Assembly (NCBI GenBank): GCA_029204225.1
Contig: CM055111.1
Location: 29,532,340-29,596,339, forward strand
DNA from: Diphasiastrum complanatum
Taxonomy: Eukaryota; Streptophyta; Lycopodiopsida; Lycopodiales; Lycopodiaceae
Length of the DNA: 64,000 nucleotides
Direction: 5' to 3'
In this document: positions 25,401 to 36,564 of the stretch, one piece after another
Layout of the letters: each line of letters begins with the position of its first letter
Numbering within the stretch: the stretch's first letter is position 1
Notes under the pieces: generated by a model
Told to the model about the DNA's origin: nothing
The model's database searches: none
What the model saw: only the letters and a program-made list of their open reading frames with translations
Translations under genes and position numbers: made by a program

Positions 25401-28001
25401 AATATTGAACTAGCTACACCTCGAACATTCTTCACTTTTGGAATTTTCACATTGTTTAAAGATTTTTCATCTACCAACACAACAAAACAAAGGTGAAAGT
25501 GCCACCAACCTTCTAGAGACGATTGTGAAGACATGCTAAAACCCAAAAGCTATTTGGAAATAGCAATGACTCACACCCCTATTGGTGATTGAGCTAATGA
25601 GAACACCAAAAATGACAATACCCTTTTCAGAGCTCGCATCCATCAAAGAACCCCTTTCAAGTGGCCTCATTAAATACATTCTCACTTAAAAGATTGACCT
25701 TGGCAAACTTGGTACAATAGAAAAAATTTAGTTCAAACCACGTACCTTTTAATGTGAAAAGTCGAACATGCCTTTGAGCAGTATCAGGATTAACCTTCAC
25801 CACTCTGGCAGCTTGAAATTCTGGCAAACTTGCTACCTTCAATTGAAACAATCGAATTCATTGAAAACATGGAGGAGAATCCAAATCTACATATAGTCAT
25901 CAATGGTGATAAATTTTATAGCTATCAATAGGAGGGGACATTAACTTAAAGTAAAGCAAGTATCATGCATGAACTTAATTAGGGTACATCCAAACTAAAT
26001 TTTCAAAAGCTACAATCTGGAAAATGGTGATCTTGTTAGGGCCAATAGTTGGCCATACCTGCCTTTCAAGTGTTTGAAAGTTGTCAAGACTTGACATCAA
26101 TTTTACAGTAAAGTTCTAACCCAATAAGACATGCAAAAGCACAAACGATGCTCTTCTTTCTCATGTGAGCCAAACTTGTAAGACAACATGCATAAATTTC
26201 AAGGTTGGCATGAAAGAGTAGAATCGTTCAGAAGAATTTGGAAAAACAGCCAATATTATCTAGAATTGAATCTAGATATATTAAGTTTTATTGAATTCCT
26301 TCAGAACTGAGTTCTTATTCTTGGGTCTATTAGGTTCTATCATGTAATTGCGCAATTTGAGATAATGTCACTAAGAAAATACAAAAAAAATTCCATTGAG
26401 AAATATTCTCTTACCAAGAATCCCATATATTCTATGCACATAACCTTTACTGATAAATTCCCAATGATTTGCAAAATATGTCTTATAAGCATTATAAGTC
26501 AAAACAACAGTTTCTGGTAAATTCTCTTCACATTGCTAGTTTGATCCAATTAACTCTATTCAAGACATTGTCAAATTCAAAGCTTAATCCATTCAATATG
26601 AGTTGAACAAGCTCTTCATCCTTGATAGGGTCACCTAAACATATATGAGATGTAACTACTAAAACAACTAATCAATAGCTACCAATATCTGCTAACTAGT
26701 GGACTCCAAGCCATGATGAATTTTGTCCTTTTTGAACCAGGCGCAAACAGAAATTAGTACTACATATTATGGAATGAGCCGGGAAGATGACATTCTGCCC
26801 GGTAAAGAGTCATACGCGAGGCCTAGAGGGGCCAAGACTATGATTCTTTACCAGGCAGAATGTCATCTGCCCGACTCATTCCATTGCATAATGCATAGTT
26901 GTTGCTTTTTCACATGACCGTTATGCAGTAAAATGTGCATTTGAAAACATAATCAATGTTTTCAAAGCTGAGCTTTTTTCACAGGACCATTATGAAGCAG
27001 AATTTGCATCTGAAAAACATAATCAATGTTGAGAACAGTGGGTTGCTGATTCTGCTTTTTAAGCAGTCTAAAAAATGGGCATAAAATGCAGCAACTATGT
27101 ATTGCGTATTGATTTGTCTACTTGATCTGCAAGATATTTCTATAAGCCCTATCCCTGGATATTTCCAATCTAGTCTCCAGAGTTAAAAGCCAAGGCCCGA
27201 CTACTGGGAAAGCCCGTGGCCCTCGGCCGTCAATCGCTTAGTCCTTGGTGCGAGAATGTTTTCAAGCTTTCCCTGTTCTTTTGTCTTTCTGATGATCATA
27301 GATCTGGCATTTCACTTCATGTTCATTTTCCAAATGTTCTGTTCATCATCCTTGGAACTTACGTTGTAACTAGTTGCCAATCATTTCAATGGCTGCCTAA
27401 TTGAACCTTCCGATGGAACGTCGAAGTGGGTCATGGGCTTATAGAAGGCTAATTAGGTGCAAAAATACTAGAAAAAATCAAGCAATTGCAATTGCTGACC
27501 ATCACAAATTGCCGTAGCTAATGGAATCGATACTCGGAACAGAAGAGATAAAGGAAGTAAAACGAAGGCTTCCATCTTTGCAGCTGGTACCTTTTCTGCG
27601 GCAACATCAGCACCAGCAAATAAAGGAGTGCGATGGTGGACAGGGCGTGGCTCGCGAGCAATGTCTTCCTCTTCTAGTGCATCCCATACGCGTTGACGAA
27701 ATGGCCACTTCCAGGCATAAGCATCGTCCGGCACCTCCTCGGATGAAAAGACCCCAAACCTAAACCTATCAGGATCGTAGGCTGTAGTGAGCCTGGAGTA
27801 GGCCGAAGGCTCTGGATTGGCATAGCATACAACCGACGACTTGTGCGAGCAACCGCGAGAGTATGACACCACTGCCTTGGGCTGCTCTACCAACACGCTC
27901 GCACTCGCACTCGCATTATTACTACTGCGAGAGCAGGAAGCGGTGAAGCTTGTTGCACATCTCAAACCACTGCAGCACGCGATCGCCATCGCCATTGCCA
28001 T
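16437..28001 (-). CDS. COG0212: 5-formyltetrahydrofolate cyclo-ligase-like protein (COG0212), six exons, RRM-like C-terminus
   Basis: Exons in transcript order: 28001-27591, 25836-25746, 20107-19881, 17388-17313, 17116-16991, 16891-16437. All have GT-AG ends and compatible phases, giving 1,386 nt, 461 codons plus stop. Residues 1 to about 60 are Ala/Ser/Arg-rich with few acidic residues, as in a chloroplast transit peptide. Next come [17 protein letters not shown] and [10 protein letters not shown], then [62 protein letters not shown] and [14 protein letters not shown]. These are the ordered blocks of the COG0212/MTHFSD branch of the 5-FCL fold. In plants this branch is not thought to be the main folate cyclo-ligase and has been linked to thiamin metabolism. 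The last about 95 residues (from KGLIIWSF) look like an RRM, as in animal MTHFSD, and end in PKRRRH. Intron 2 is 5.6 kb. Confidence 0.9.
17389..19880. other. Intron 3 of the COG0212 gene
   Basis: A 2.5-kb intron. It includes a small cluster of GTTCCATTCTGGAAC and CATTCCGGAATG inverted motifs at about 18,066-18,100 and a T-rich/A-rich junction near 18,715-18,740. No coding fragment is recognised. Confidence 0.6.
22226..22390. repeat. Hairpin block with GGTTCGAACC motifs
   Basis: AATGGTTTGAACCGTTTTTT and its near-reverse complement (ACGGTTCGAACCATTTT) lie about 50 bases apart. A third copy opens the block and a final TTCGGTTCGAACC closes it. This can fold into a hairpin. It is not a tRNA: no A box or cloverleaf was seen. 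Confidence 0.6.
24290..24440 (+). pseudogene. Possible non-LTR (LINE) reverse-transcriptase C-terminal relic
   Basis: The + strand reads [10 protein letters not shown], then [10 protein letters not shown], and [16 protein letters not shown]. This is the GR...R.C..C....E.H..F.CP.Y pattern found near the C-terminus of many LINE-type reverse transcriptases. A stop precedes it, and the sequence on both sides has no long frame. Family assignment rests on this short pattern only. Confidence 0.4.
26768..26884. mobile_element. Foldback (MITE-like) element in intron 1 of the COG0212 gene
   Basis: The left arm (ATGGAATGAGCCGGG, GATGACATTCTGCCCGGTAA) is complementary to the right arm (TTTACCAGGCAGAATGTCAT, CCGACTCATTCCAT). 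The loop contains AGGCCTAGAGGGGCC. Related elements lie at 47,881-47,971 and, more decayed, at about 3,853-3,905 and 7,337-7,440. The flanking AAACATAATCAATGTT passage (26,950-27,035) also recurs beside the other copies. Confidence 0.75.
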
Positions 28002-28215
28002 CCCGCAACAACAACGACCTATAGCTTCACTCCTAGCTCACTCACTCAATCACTGCAAAGCTCATGCCCAGATTGCCATCCCTTCATGACGCAGAGCTCA
28101 AGCTCTTTGTTTACTCATGGCATAGCAGCTCTATTGTTGTTGCAGCATCCTCCTACCTCCATCCCAATCAAACAGTGACGGAGCCAAAGCATCAGTGATC
28201 TTGCAATCAAAAGCA

Positions 28216-28247
28216 GAAAGAGAAAGAGAGAGAGAGAGAGAGAGAAA
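28216..28247 (-). repeat. (GA)n run in the presumed COG0212 leader
   Basis: An interrupted GA run about 215 bases upstream of the COG0212 ATG, so CT-rich in the transcript. A TATA-like AATATAAC on the minus strand near 28,289-28,296 lies a little further upstream; it is a weak promoter candidate. Confidence 0.6.
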
Positions 28248-28492
28248 CAACGAGGAGTTTGAAGCTTGAAGCAGGGAAACACAAAGTTATATTATTATGT
28301 ACCACAAAGCATCAAAGGTAATTAATGGCCATGCATGGATGATGGGTGCCATTGGGTGGTGAATGAGAGGATAGAAGGGAGGGTGGGGCCTCATCTTGGA
28401 GGCACTGCCCATTTCGGCCCCAACTTAATGAGAGTCACACGTTTTTTTTCGCTTTGCCCTATTGCAAAGGTAATACTATGTGTTGAGGTCGG

Positions 28493-28810
28493 TTAATGGA
28501 ATTTGAAAAATAGTCGTGTGTAGATCATAGAATACATAATAGATCCTATGATAGACTGATGAGGATACCTGCACATTTCTTGCTGATCTGCTTGAGTTTT
28601 GGGGCACATGTCTTTGGAAAGCTTAGCTCCTGGATCCATAGGTGTGTCTATGGGCTTGCAGTCCTCCATGCCATATCTGCGAAGAACATTACTCAAGTAG
28701 AATTCTTGGCTTATAGTTATCTTTTTGCCTGCGCGATCTCTGCTGATCTCCATACCAAGAAGGTAATGGACTGGGCCTAAATCAGTCATCTCAAACTCTG
28801 ATGAAAGCAA
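28493..28810 (-). pseudogene. Ty1/copia reverse-transcriptase fragment
   Basis: The minus strand encodes FEMTDLGPVHYLLGMEI, QEFYLSNVLRRYGM and DTPMDPGAKLSKD, the standard C-terminal part of a copia reverse transcriptase. The frame is open for 105 codons but ends at about 28,500 without RNase H. It lies just upstream of the COG0212 gene. No LTR is seen next to it. Confidence 0.9.
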
Positions 28811-30075
28811 AGATTTGGTTTCCTATAATAACTGATTTGAATTTGGTGGTAACCTAAACTTATAAGACGTGAACCTTAGTTGAGGGCTAAACTAACATGA
28901 ATGTGTTTCCACTAAAAAGTTTTAGAAAACACATGCAAACAACACATGATGCATAAGGTTAAAAAAGCAATTCTTTATCAAGAAAGAAAGTGATGCAGTG
29001 TGCACGGATTCAGTATCTTCCATGCATTCAGAATCTAAAGAGCTAGTTTCAAGGTCTGCACGCGAAATAGAAGATGCACAAGTCTAGACGTTTGCATGCC
29101 CTTTTTGTTCTACAAATTTGCGTGGTTCTATTCCTCATGGACGTTGTGTTCAATTTGCTTGCAGAAACTTGGCCTTTTGCGTAGATCGATGGAGCGGCTT
29201 TCATTTAGGCCTTATGATTTCTCAGACAGATTCACTTTTCCTCCATGTTGTGCTTCATCATCCACGGGATTGCCTGCTTTTGTCATCTCTTTCATGTGTG
29301 GAGCCAAACGTTGGATTGGAGTCTCATACGACTGTATCTTTTATGGGTGGACGTTGGATTGGAGCCTCATATGATTGTCTCTTTTGTGGGTGGAGCCAGA
29401 CATTGGATTGGAGCCTCATACGACTATCAAAATTTATCGTGTGTGATGTTTGCTATGTCACGTGGCAAAATTGTGAAAAAATACCATGAGGTGGTCTGAT
29501 AACAGTGCTCTTCATAGCTCAATCCTTCAGGTTTTCTGTTTATAGATAATCAAATTCTCTCTCTTGGAAATGGATGGGTACTCATCGTTTGTAGGTTGCT
29601 ATTTGGTCTAGGAAGCCATTTGTTGCATGTGCAATTCCAATTTACAGCACCTTAATTTCATAAATCATACTACAAAATTGAAAAGAAACAAGAACATTCA
29701 TGCAGCTCCTTTCAAAGGTGTCCAAATACATCACAAGATTAATTGAATCCTAATCACAAGATTAGGCTTCAATCCTTCGGGAATGAAGCCTAAATTGCAT
29801 GTTGCCCCTCACAAGGCATTAAAAAAATACATAATCAATCAAATTATAATGAATGAAGCCAAAATAGCGTTGAATGACAGTGAATTGGGGTGAAGGAATA
29901 TGACAATTGACAGCATATTTTGGTAATTTCTTTAACAATATATTTTCGTTGTTTCTAATAGTGTCTTAATCTTTTGCAGGATGTATACAAAATGTCTTCC
30001 ATATATTGGATGAAGAATTGTTCGACTTTTCAAAGATGCGTCCTTAAGTCTACGTGATTGAGGGTTGGCTACGAT
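28811..30075. other. Intergenic sequence
   Basis: Contains a short locally repeated passage at about 29,305-29,425, in which TTGGATTGGAG followed by TCATAYGA recurs three times. No recognisable gene. Confidence 0.5.
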
Positions 30076-30079
30076 TATC

Positions 30080-30345
30080 TTAAATCGTGAATATCTTGAA
30101 TATTGATCGTGATTATTGTGAAAATTGATTGTGAATATCTGTGAGTACTCGTGAATATTGATCATAAATACTGATCATGATTATTGTGAATATTGATCAT
30201 GAATACTCATGAATCATGATTATTGTGAACATTGATCATGATTATTGTGAACATTCATCGTGATTATTGTGAATACTCATCCTGAATATTGATCATAAAC
30301 ACTAAAATATTTTGAATATTGATCATGATTATTGTGAATATTCTT
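30080..30345. repeat. AT-rich minisatellite with ~21-bp unit
   Basis: Variants of GATCATGATTATTGTGAATA recur about ten times, with TGATCA palindromes and TATTGTGAA as the most constant pieces. Units differ in length by a few bases. Confidence 0.85.
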
Positions 30346-30779
30346 GAATCCTTGCCAACTTCAAAATTCCAAAATGATGAACATATTTTGTGATCAAAAT
30401 ATTAAACCCATTGTAAGAATCTATCATCAAATGAAAATCACCTATCTATCGGCAAAATAATTTTATACACAATTCTTAATCTTTCTAAAACTCAATGTGC
30501 AATTAGTTCTATGATTGTCAAATTTTTAACTACTTTTGTGGTAGTGATTCTGATAGTGTAAGCTCTTGTAACTTAAAATGTAAAAAAAACCAATGAATCA
30601 TCACTATAACTTAACTTACCAATACTTACTTCTTTAGCAAAAAAATTAATAAATGCATTTGTCTGTACCTCAAAGAAAATACACAAATCTATAGGCGAAT
30701 TTTTGCTTTGTGCAACTTCAAACGTTAAAATAAACTAATATTTTTTATTATTATAGAACACAAACATATCATGAGACAG

Positions 30780-31207
30780 TAAAAAGTGTTAAGCTTAACA
30801 TACCAACTCTTTGGTGCTTGCTTAATCCCATACAAACTCTTTTGAAATAGGCACACATATTTGGCTTGCTTTGAGAAGTGTAGCCCTCTGGTTGCTCCAT
30901 GTATATCTCTTCTTCAATATTTCCATTCAAGAAGGCATTAGAAACATCCATTTGCCCTATATTCCAACCATAAAGTGTTGCAAGAGAAATGATGATTCAA
31001 AAGCTTTCCATATTTGCCACGAGAGCAAAGGTTTCTTCGTAATCAATACCATGCTCTTGAGCATATCCTTTTGCCACCAACCTTGCTTTGTACTTGTTAG
31101 ATTTACCCTAAACCCTAACCTTGCTTTCTATTTGTTGGTAGATCCATCTTGGTTTGTCTTCATCTTGAAGATCCATTTTCATCCAATTGACTTCTTGTCT
31201 TGAGGAA
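30780..31207 (-). pseudogene. Ty1/copia reverse-transcriptase fragment, minus strand
   Basis: Read on the minus strand, it starts with PQDKKSIGWKWIFKMKTN and continues to [18 protein letters not shown] and MDVSNAFLNGNIEEEIYM. This is the N-terminal part of a copia RT, with a stop and a frame break inside. A short insertion with two telomere-like units (31,106-31,118) interrupts the frame between the first two blocks. It abuts a plus-strand copia piece at about 31,208. Confidence 0.85.
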
Positions 31208-32430
31208 GTTCCACCAACCTCCATGTGTTGCCCGAAGAATCTCTTATGGGAATGAAGCCTAAAATTGACAAGTTTCGAGTCTTTGGGTGTAAAGCTTATG
31301 TACACATGCCAGAGGAGGAGCGAAGCAAGCTTGATGCCAAAGCAATCAAGTGCATCTTTGTGGCCTATGATGAGAGGACAAAAGCATACATGTGTTTTGA
31401 TCATGTGATGAACAATGTTCACATTAGCAAAGATGTCATCTTTGATGAGATGCATAGGTTTGACGATGAAGACCATGTAGGTGATGATAGCATCAAAAGG
31501 CTTCCCACAATCATTGGAAGAAGATGAAGAAGAGGTTCCACAGGATGTTGCACAAGTGGATCAGGCTCGAAAGACGAGTATGCGAGAACTTCACCAATCC
31601 ATGAGCCTAGGAGAAGGTATTTGCCGATAAGTGCAACAAAGGAAAAATCTGAAGTAAGAGATGATTCTTGAAGGTGGAATCAATCCACAAGCATGATATG
31701 TGGGAATTGGTTGATCTACCACATGGAAAGAAACCCATTGACAACAAATGGGTATGTCGAACAAAGTTTCATGCATATGGCACAATCTCAAAGCATAGCG
31801 CGTGCTTAGTGGTAAAGGTTATGAGCAAAGCAAGAGGGTTGATCATGAAGAGACATGTACATTTGCTCCAGTGGCTAAGTGGACTACGCTATGCCTAATC
31901 GTTGCCTTAGCATCCCATTTTGGATGGAAGATCCACCAAATGGATGTGAAATCTGCATTCTTGATTAATGGTGACTTAGAAGAGGAAGTATACATGCTCC
32001 AACCACAGGGTTTTGCTGAAAAGGGACAAGAACATAAGGTATGCAAGCTACACAAAGCACTCTATGGTCTCAAGCTGCAAGTGTCACATGCATGGTCTGG
32101 ACGTATTTATCATTACTTTCTCTCTCACAAGTTTATGAGAAGAAGTTCAAATCCAAATCTTTATGTTCTTATAAAGAATGATAGCATTGCCTTGGTTGTG
32201 CTTTATGTTGATTATATAATTATCACGGGCAATGATGAGAATCTCATTGACTCCATCGAAGCCAACTTGTGCAAGCAATTTGAGATGGTATGAAGCAAAC
32301 ACATCCTACTACTATCTTCAGTGATAGCCAAAGCGGGATACCATTGGCCAAAGATCCAATTTCATGCAAGAACTAAACACATTGGAATAAAATACCATTC
32401 TGTGCATGAAAAGTTACAATATGAAAATAT
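31208..32430 (+). pseudogene. Ty1/copia integrase-RT-RNase H remnant, plus strand
   Basis: Integrase C-terminal part first (KFRVFGCKAYVHMPEEERSK, FDEMHRF), then RT (DMWELVDLP, WKIHQMDVKSAFL, VYMLQPQGF, KALYGLK, VLYVDYIIITG), then a short RNase H tail (FSDSQSG, ARTKHIGIKYH). Catalytic YVDY stands where YVDD is usual. There are at least three frame breaks, and a section between RT and RNase H is missing. Neither LTR is recognised. Confidence 0.88.
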
Positions 32431-32810
32431 TAGTGTTACGCATTTCTCTATGATGTTGCGGCTTGCTGATATAGTAAGGACAAATTTGAGACCTTTTGAG
32501 CAAAGTTTGGCATACAAACAATTATGTAAAAAGTTTTTTTTTGTTAAAGTATTGGTCAATATTAAAGTACAATACTATCATGGAGGTACATGAATAGCAT
32601 AGATTAGGAACCAAGTGAGACATTGATTATTGAGAGAGAGAGAGAGAGAGAGTTAAATTAGCAATAATCAATGTGTAAATTCTTTACGGCTACTTTCTAG
32701 GTTTGATGGTGACATGTTTTGCTTAGTTCAAGAATTATCAGGCCGATTATGTTACGAGCCCATGTTGAGCACTTAAGTAGCTTTCCTTTGTACTCATGAA
32801 CATAGTGCGA

Positions 32811-33032
32811 TTATACAATTGTTGGTGAGTAATTTCGTTTGTCTTGTCTCAAAGTACTTGATGTTGTACTGTGGTGATTGAATCGATCAATTTTGTATCG
32901 TGTTGTCAACTCAACAATATCCATCAACTCATTCATTTCAAGTAAGGAGTCCATCCCCACCTTCCAAGTTGAATAATTGCTTGAGGTAAGCCCATCATTG
33001 CTCTCCAACATGAAACCACTTGTTGTTGCCAT
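32811..33032 (-). pseudogene. Ty1/copia gag N-terminal fragment
   Basis: Minus strand, ATG at 33,032: LTSSNYSTWKVGMDSLLEMN is the typical start of a copia gag polyprotein. It is open for 73 codons and then lost. TGTTACGAGCCC at about 32,749 may be the start of a truncated LTR. Confidence 0.6.
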
Positions 33033-33244
33033 GTTGGAATGATTGATGAATCTCCTTCAAGCATGTTCCAATGCACTTAGCACTCACTTAAATCTTCAAA
33101 AAATGAAATCAAGATGAAATCACAAAGATTTGGAATCACACATGTCTTTCTCTCTCACAACTGGTCAACAAGCACATAGAATTGAATAATTTTGATCAAC
33201 TAATGATCACAACACACTAGAATGAATCTTGAACTTCAAAGATC

Positions 33245-33605
33245 TTGAAAAACCTCCTAAAAGTGGCTCTATCTCAATTAGATTAATAGGTCGTCTTGCG
33301 TCATCCATCTTAGCATTTCCTTTCTCCCGAGGGCTATATCTATGTTGCTTCTATAAGTATTGAACATGTCTCAAAGGTTTGACATTGTCTATCTATCTCA
33401 AAGAGTCTATGCTCGATAGAGCTAGGGATCTAGTTTTGAGTATTTAGCGCTTCCCTTCTCCAAGATCTGTCCTCTAACTAACCATTTTTCTTACAATATC
33501 AACAAACCATATTAGGGCACTTTTAATTTAAGTGGTTTCCATGACAAAATTGACAAACTAAGAGAGTAGGCATGTCTGGATTATACCTTTCTCCTATCAT
33601 GTTCA
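33245..33605 (-). pseudogene. Retroelement gag zinc-knuckle relic, inverted partner of 12.2-12.5 kb
   Basis: The minus strand carries VCQFCHGNHLN and YCKKNG with in-frame stops. It resembles 12,190-12,545 over its whole length in opposite orientation; similarity ends at the TTCAAG near 33,245. Different sequence follows on each side. Confidence 0.55.
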
Positions 33606-33831
33606 TTATAGGAAATTATATGGAGAATCCTTTATTTTTCCTATATAGGAAGTAATCAAAAGTTTTTTGTGAGCGTCCCATATCAGTAGCACCCATCTGT
33701 AAGGATGTGCTTGTCCCTGTTAGCACTAATATGCAGGTAAGGATGTGCTTGTCCCTGTTTAATTAGCTCTAATATGCATGTAGGGAAGAACATCCAAGCA
33801 CTTCACATATGCCAACAATATATTTCTCAAG

Positions 33832-35051
33832 TGTGATGCCAGGAAAATGTTAAATATTAAATATCAACATAAATATGGCATGATATACTCGAAAATGAAG
33901 ATATGAGCTGGATAAGTATAAATCATGAAGAGGCCTAAGTCATTTTTGGGGAATATATCTCCTAAGTACTTGCCTTGTAATTAAGGGCAAGACCTTTTAA
34001 AGGAAAAGACATTGTCTTGGACAACCTTTACTAGGTTGTCCATACTACATATGAAAAGACATGATAAACTATAGTAACTTTAACTCATAGTTAAGTATAC
34101 CTCTTATGGTATAGGTGAATGTATTCTCAGTCTAATCGTTAACTAGACCCTTTCGCGAGAGCGACGCACCTGCTGTTTTAGAGGTGTGTTTGTTCGCCCC
34201 GTAGAACATATATTGATCTCACACTTCAGTCTCGATCATCGAGAGAGAAGAGTTTATGCTTATGTAAGAGATTGAAGAAGTGAATAGAGTTTTGTGAGTT
34301 ATTCTCTCTTATCTCTGTTTTTCGCACTGTTGAGTGTGACTGATCTGGAGTCTGCTAACAATCTCTAATGCATTTCATGAATTTCTCTCTGATCAGAGAG
34401 ACGCTCTAGTGCATTACAATCATTTGCTGAGTTTCTGTAAAGCATGCTCTAAAGAACTGTCTTTAAACTATCTTATTCGTCTGTAGCGAATACTTTCTTT
34501 TCGGCACTCGAATAACGACTATCTTTGGTACAGTCTAGCACAATTATTGAATAAAGCTGTATGTATACATATGTGATGACAGACCCTGCCTGAAGAATTA
34601 AGTCTCTGATATGTCTTCCTGATTGGCATTGACATAAGTTTCTAACGTATTCTAAAACTCTTCATGTTCTTCTGTCTAGAAACGAATAGTTCACGAACGT
34701 GATTAATTAATTGTCTGCACAGTCGCGAATACATCGAACAATTCTCGATTCTCTCTTGACACCTTAATCAGCCAGAGTGTAGTACCGATGTACTACTCTG
34801 ATAACATCTCATTTGTAGAACGCACTTCATCCAATTCGATAGAGCCCAGATTGTTGTTCTGAATTTATTAACACTACCCATCCCAAATATAAGTAATACT
34901 GGTTACTTTTTAATGTCTGTCGACAACCAGAATAACCCTCGAAACCACTTACCATAATTGTACCAAAAACATAACTTTCTAACGTTGTCCTCTGTGGGAA
35001 CGACATTATTTACTATAAACTCTATATTAACCCTGTTGGTATAGTACAACA
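33832..35051 (+). repeat. 5' LTR
   Basis: 1,220 bases, TGTGATGCC...ACAACA. It matches 44,313-45,583 at roughly 95% by eye, with most changes being transitions. Short (8-bp and about 37-bp) stretches are present only in the 3' LTR. Confidence 0.92.
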
Positions 35052-35063
35052 TATACCAATTTT

Positions 35064-35082
35064 TGGCATCGTTGTCGGGGAT
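35064..35082 (+). promoter_or_regulatory. Primer-binding site, tRNA-Asp type
   Basis: TGGCATCGTTGTCGGGGAT starts 12 bases after the 5' LTR. It differs at three positions, all transitions, from the complement of the plant tRNA-Asp 3' end used by Athila-type elements. Confidence 0.8.
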
Positions 35083-35133
35083 AGTTTAGGAAAGTTATAA
35101 GAAATCTGACAACTCCATTTCCATCTCTAGTGT

Positions 35134-36450
35134 ATGTCAGATAGAGAATCCAGATTAGAACGATACCGTAAGTTTAGAGAGGAATTTTTACGAAGACAAA
35201 GTGAGAATACTAGTCGAAGAAATCTAGACGAAATCACTGCCCAGTTACTTGAACTCCTAATTAGCTTCGGTATGGAGGGTCCTGCTGCACATTTCACCTC
35301 TATCTCCAAAATTAAATACAATTATTTTAAAGGGACTTCTTCCGATGATGCAGATAGCTATGTCTCACAATTTGAGTCAATCGCTAATGCGAATAATGAG
35401 GGAACTGACGTAGACAAACTACGAATTTTCCCTGGTCTGCTAAGAAAGCAGACGCGCATATGGTACAGTCAAGTTGAACCAGGCCATGTAGGAACCTGGT
35501 ACTTGCTGAAAGATGCGTTTTTGAACCAGTTCAGAGAGATCAGGAAAACTAACCGGTGTATATCCCGTTGATATGCAGATCGAATGGCTTTTGGCTGGTT
35601 TACCACCAAGGATTGATTGGTATTGCAGACAAGGGGACATGACCTCCTTAGCAGCGGTAATAGCTAGTGCCGAAAATTTCGAGACCTCGAAACTAGCACG
35701 AAAGCGACGATCGACGAAGAAATCTCGAAAGTCGAAGACTGATTCTAGTGACAACGATGAAGTTTCAGATTCTAATTCAAGTACCAGTTCTTCAAGCTCA
35801 GAATCTGAAAGCAGCGATTCATCAGAATCAAAAGCTGACAAAGGAGAGAGAAAGAATAAACGACGAATTAAACGAAAGGACGACACGAAAGTTGTTGAGG
35901 ATAAGTCGTCAACTTCTAAAGTTGAAAAGCTTTGGAAGAGTAATATGGCTGACCTTAATAAAAAGTTTAATGACTTGAAAGTGCAGATATCTGAAGTTGG
36001 AGATAGAAGACCAAAAGCGTCTTCTTCCAACTCAGGAATGTAGTGTACGAAATGTGGAACTTCTGGACACACTAAGGAAGACTGCACTATTGTGAATGTC
36101 AAATACATTGAAGATCCTGCCCATGAGGTACTTTTTATTTTTCAAAATGATGTGACTAATAACTATGTATAGGGTACTGCAACATCAGCCCAGCTAGGCA
36201 GACCCGAGTTCGCACCAAGAAGGCATAATCCTCCTGAATTTGTTGGACCAGCGAAGTCTCAAACTGTGACTAAACCGATTTCGGGCAACTGCTACAATTG
36301 TGGAGAGCCGAGACATTTTTCTCCTGACTGTCCTCAACCGCGAAAGCCGATTGGTTATGTACCATTATGTTCGAATTGCGGAGAGCCTGGCCACAAGTAT
36401 CCTAATTGCCCTCATCCGCAGAAGTCGCGACCCAAATATCAGTATGTAGC
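35134..36450 (+). pseudogene. gag region of the LTR element
   Basis: ATG at 35,134. The capsid-like part includes FKGTSSDDADSYVSQFE, LRIFPGLL and WYLLKDAFLNQF. A frameshift near 35,570 moves the frame. A Ser/Lys-rich linker (35,740-35,900) follows, then three CCHC zinc knuckles: CTKCGTSGHTKEDC (about 36,047), CYNCGEPRHFSPDC and CSNCGEPGHKYPNC (36,290-36,410). Two stops interrupt the stretch between the first and second knuckle. Gag packages element RNA; here it is broken. Confidence 0.88.
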
Positions 36451-36564
36451 AACACCAACTGCTGCAGACACGAAAGCGAAAGCTGCAACTGATGCTGTTG
36501 TGCAGAGAATTGACGTTATTGAGGGAAAAGTGGCAAAGACAGAAGATCAGTCCTGGCCAAGTGT

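Larger units (their letters stand above)
20108..25745. other. Intron 2 of the COG0212 gene
   Basis: A 5.6-kb intron. It holds the hairpin block at 22,216-22,400, a GGGAGA-rich purine stretch near 23,190-23,220 and a possible LINE relic near 24,290-24,440. The other open frames here have no recognisable features. Confidence 0.65.

Noticed and set aside
35440-36108. 222-codon minus-strand frame over the gag region
   Set aside because: Antisense shadow of the Ser/Lys-rich gag linker; its Ser/Leu/Glu content is explained by the sense strand.
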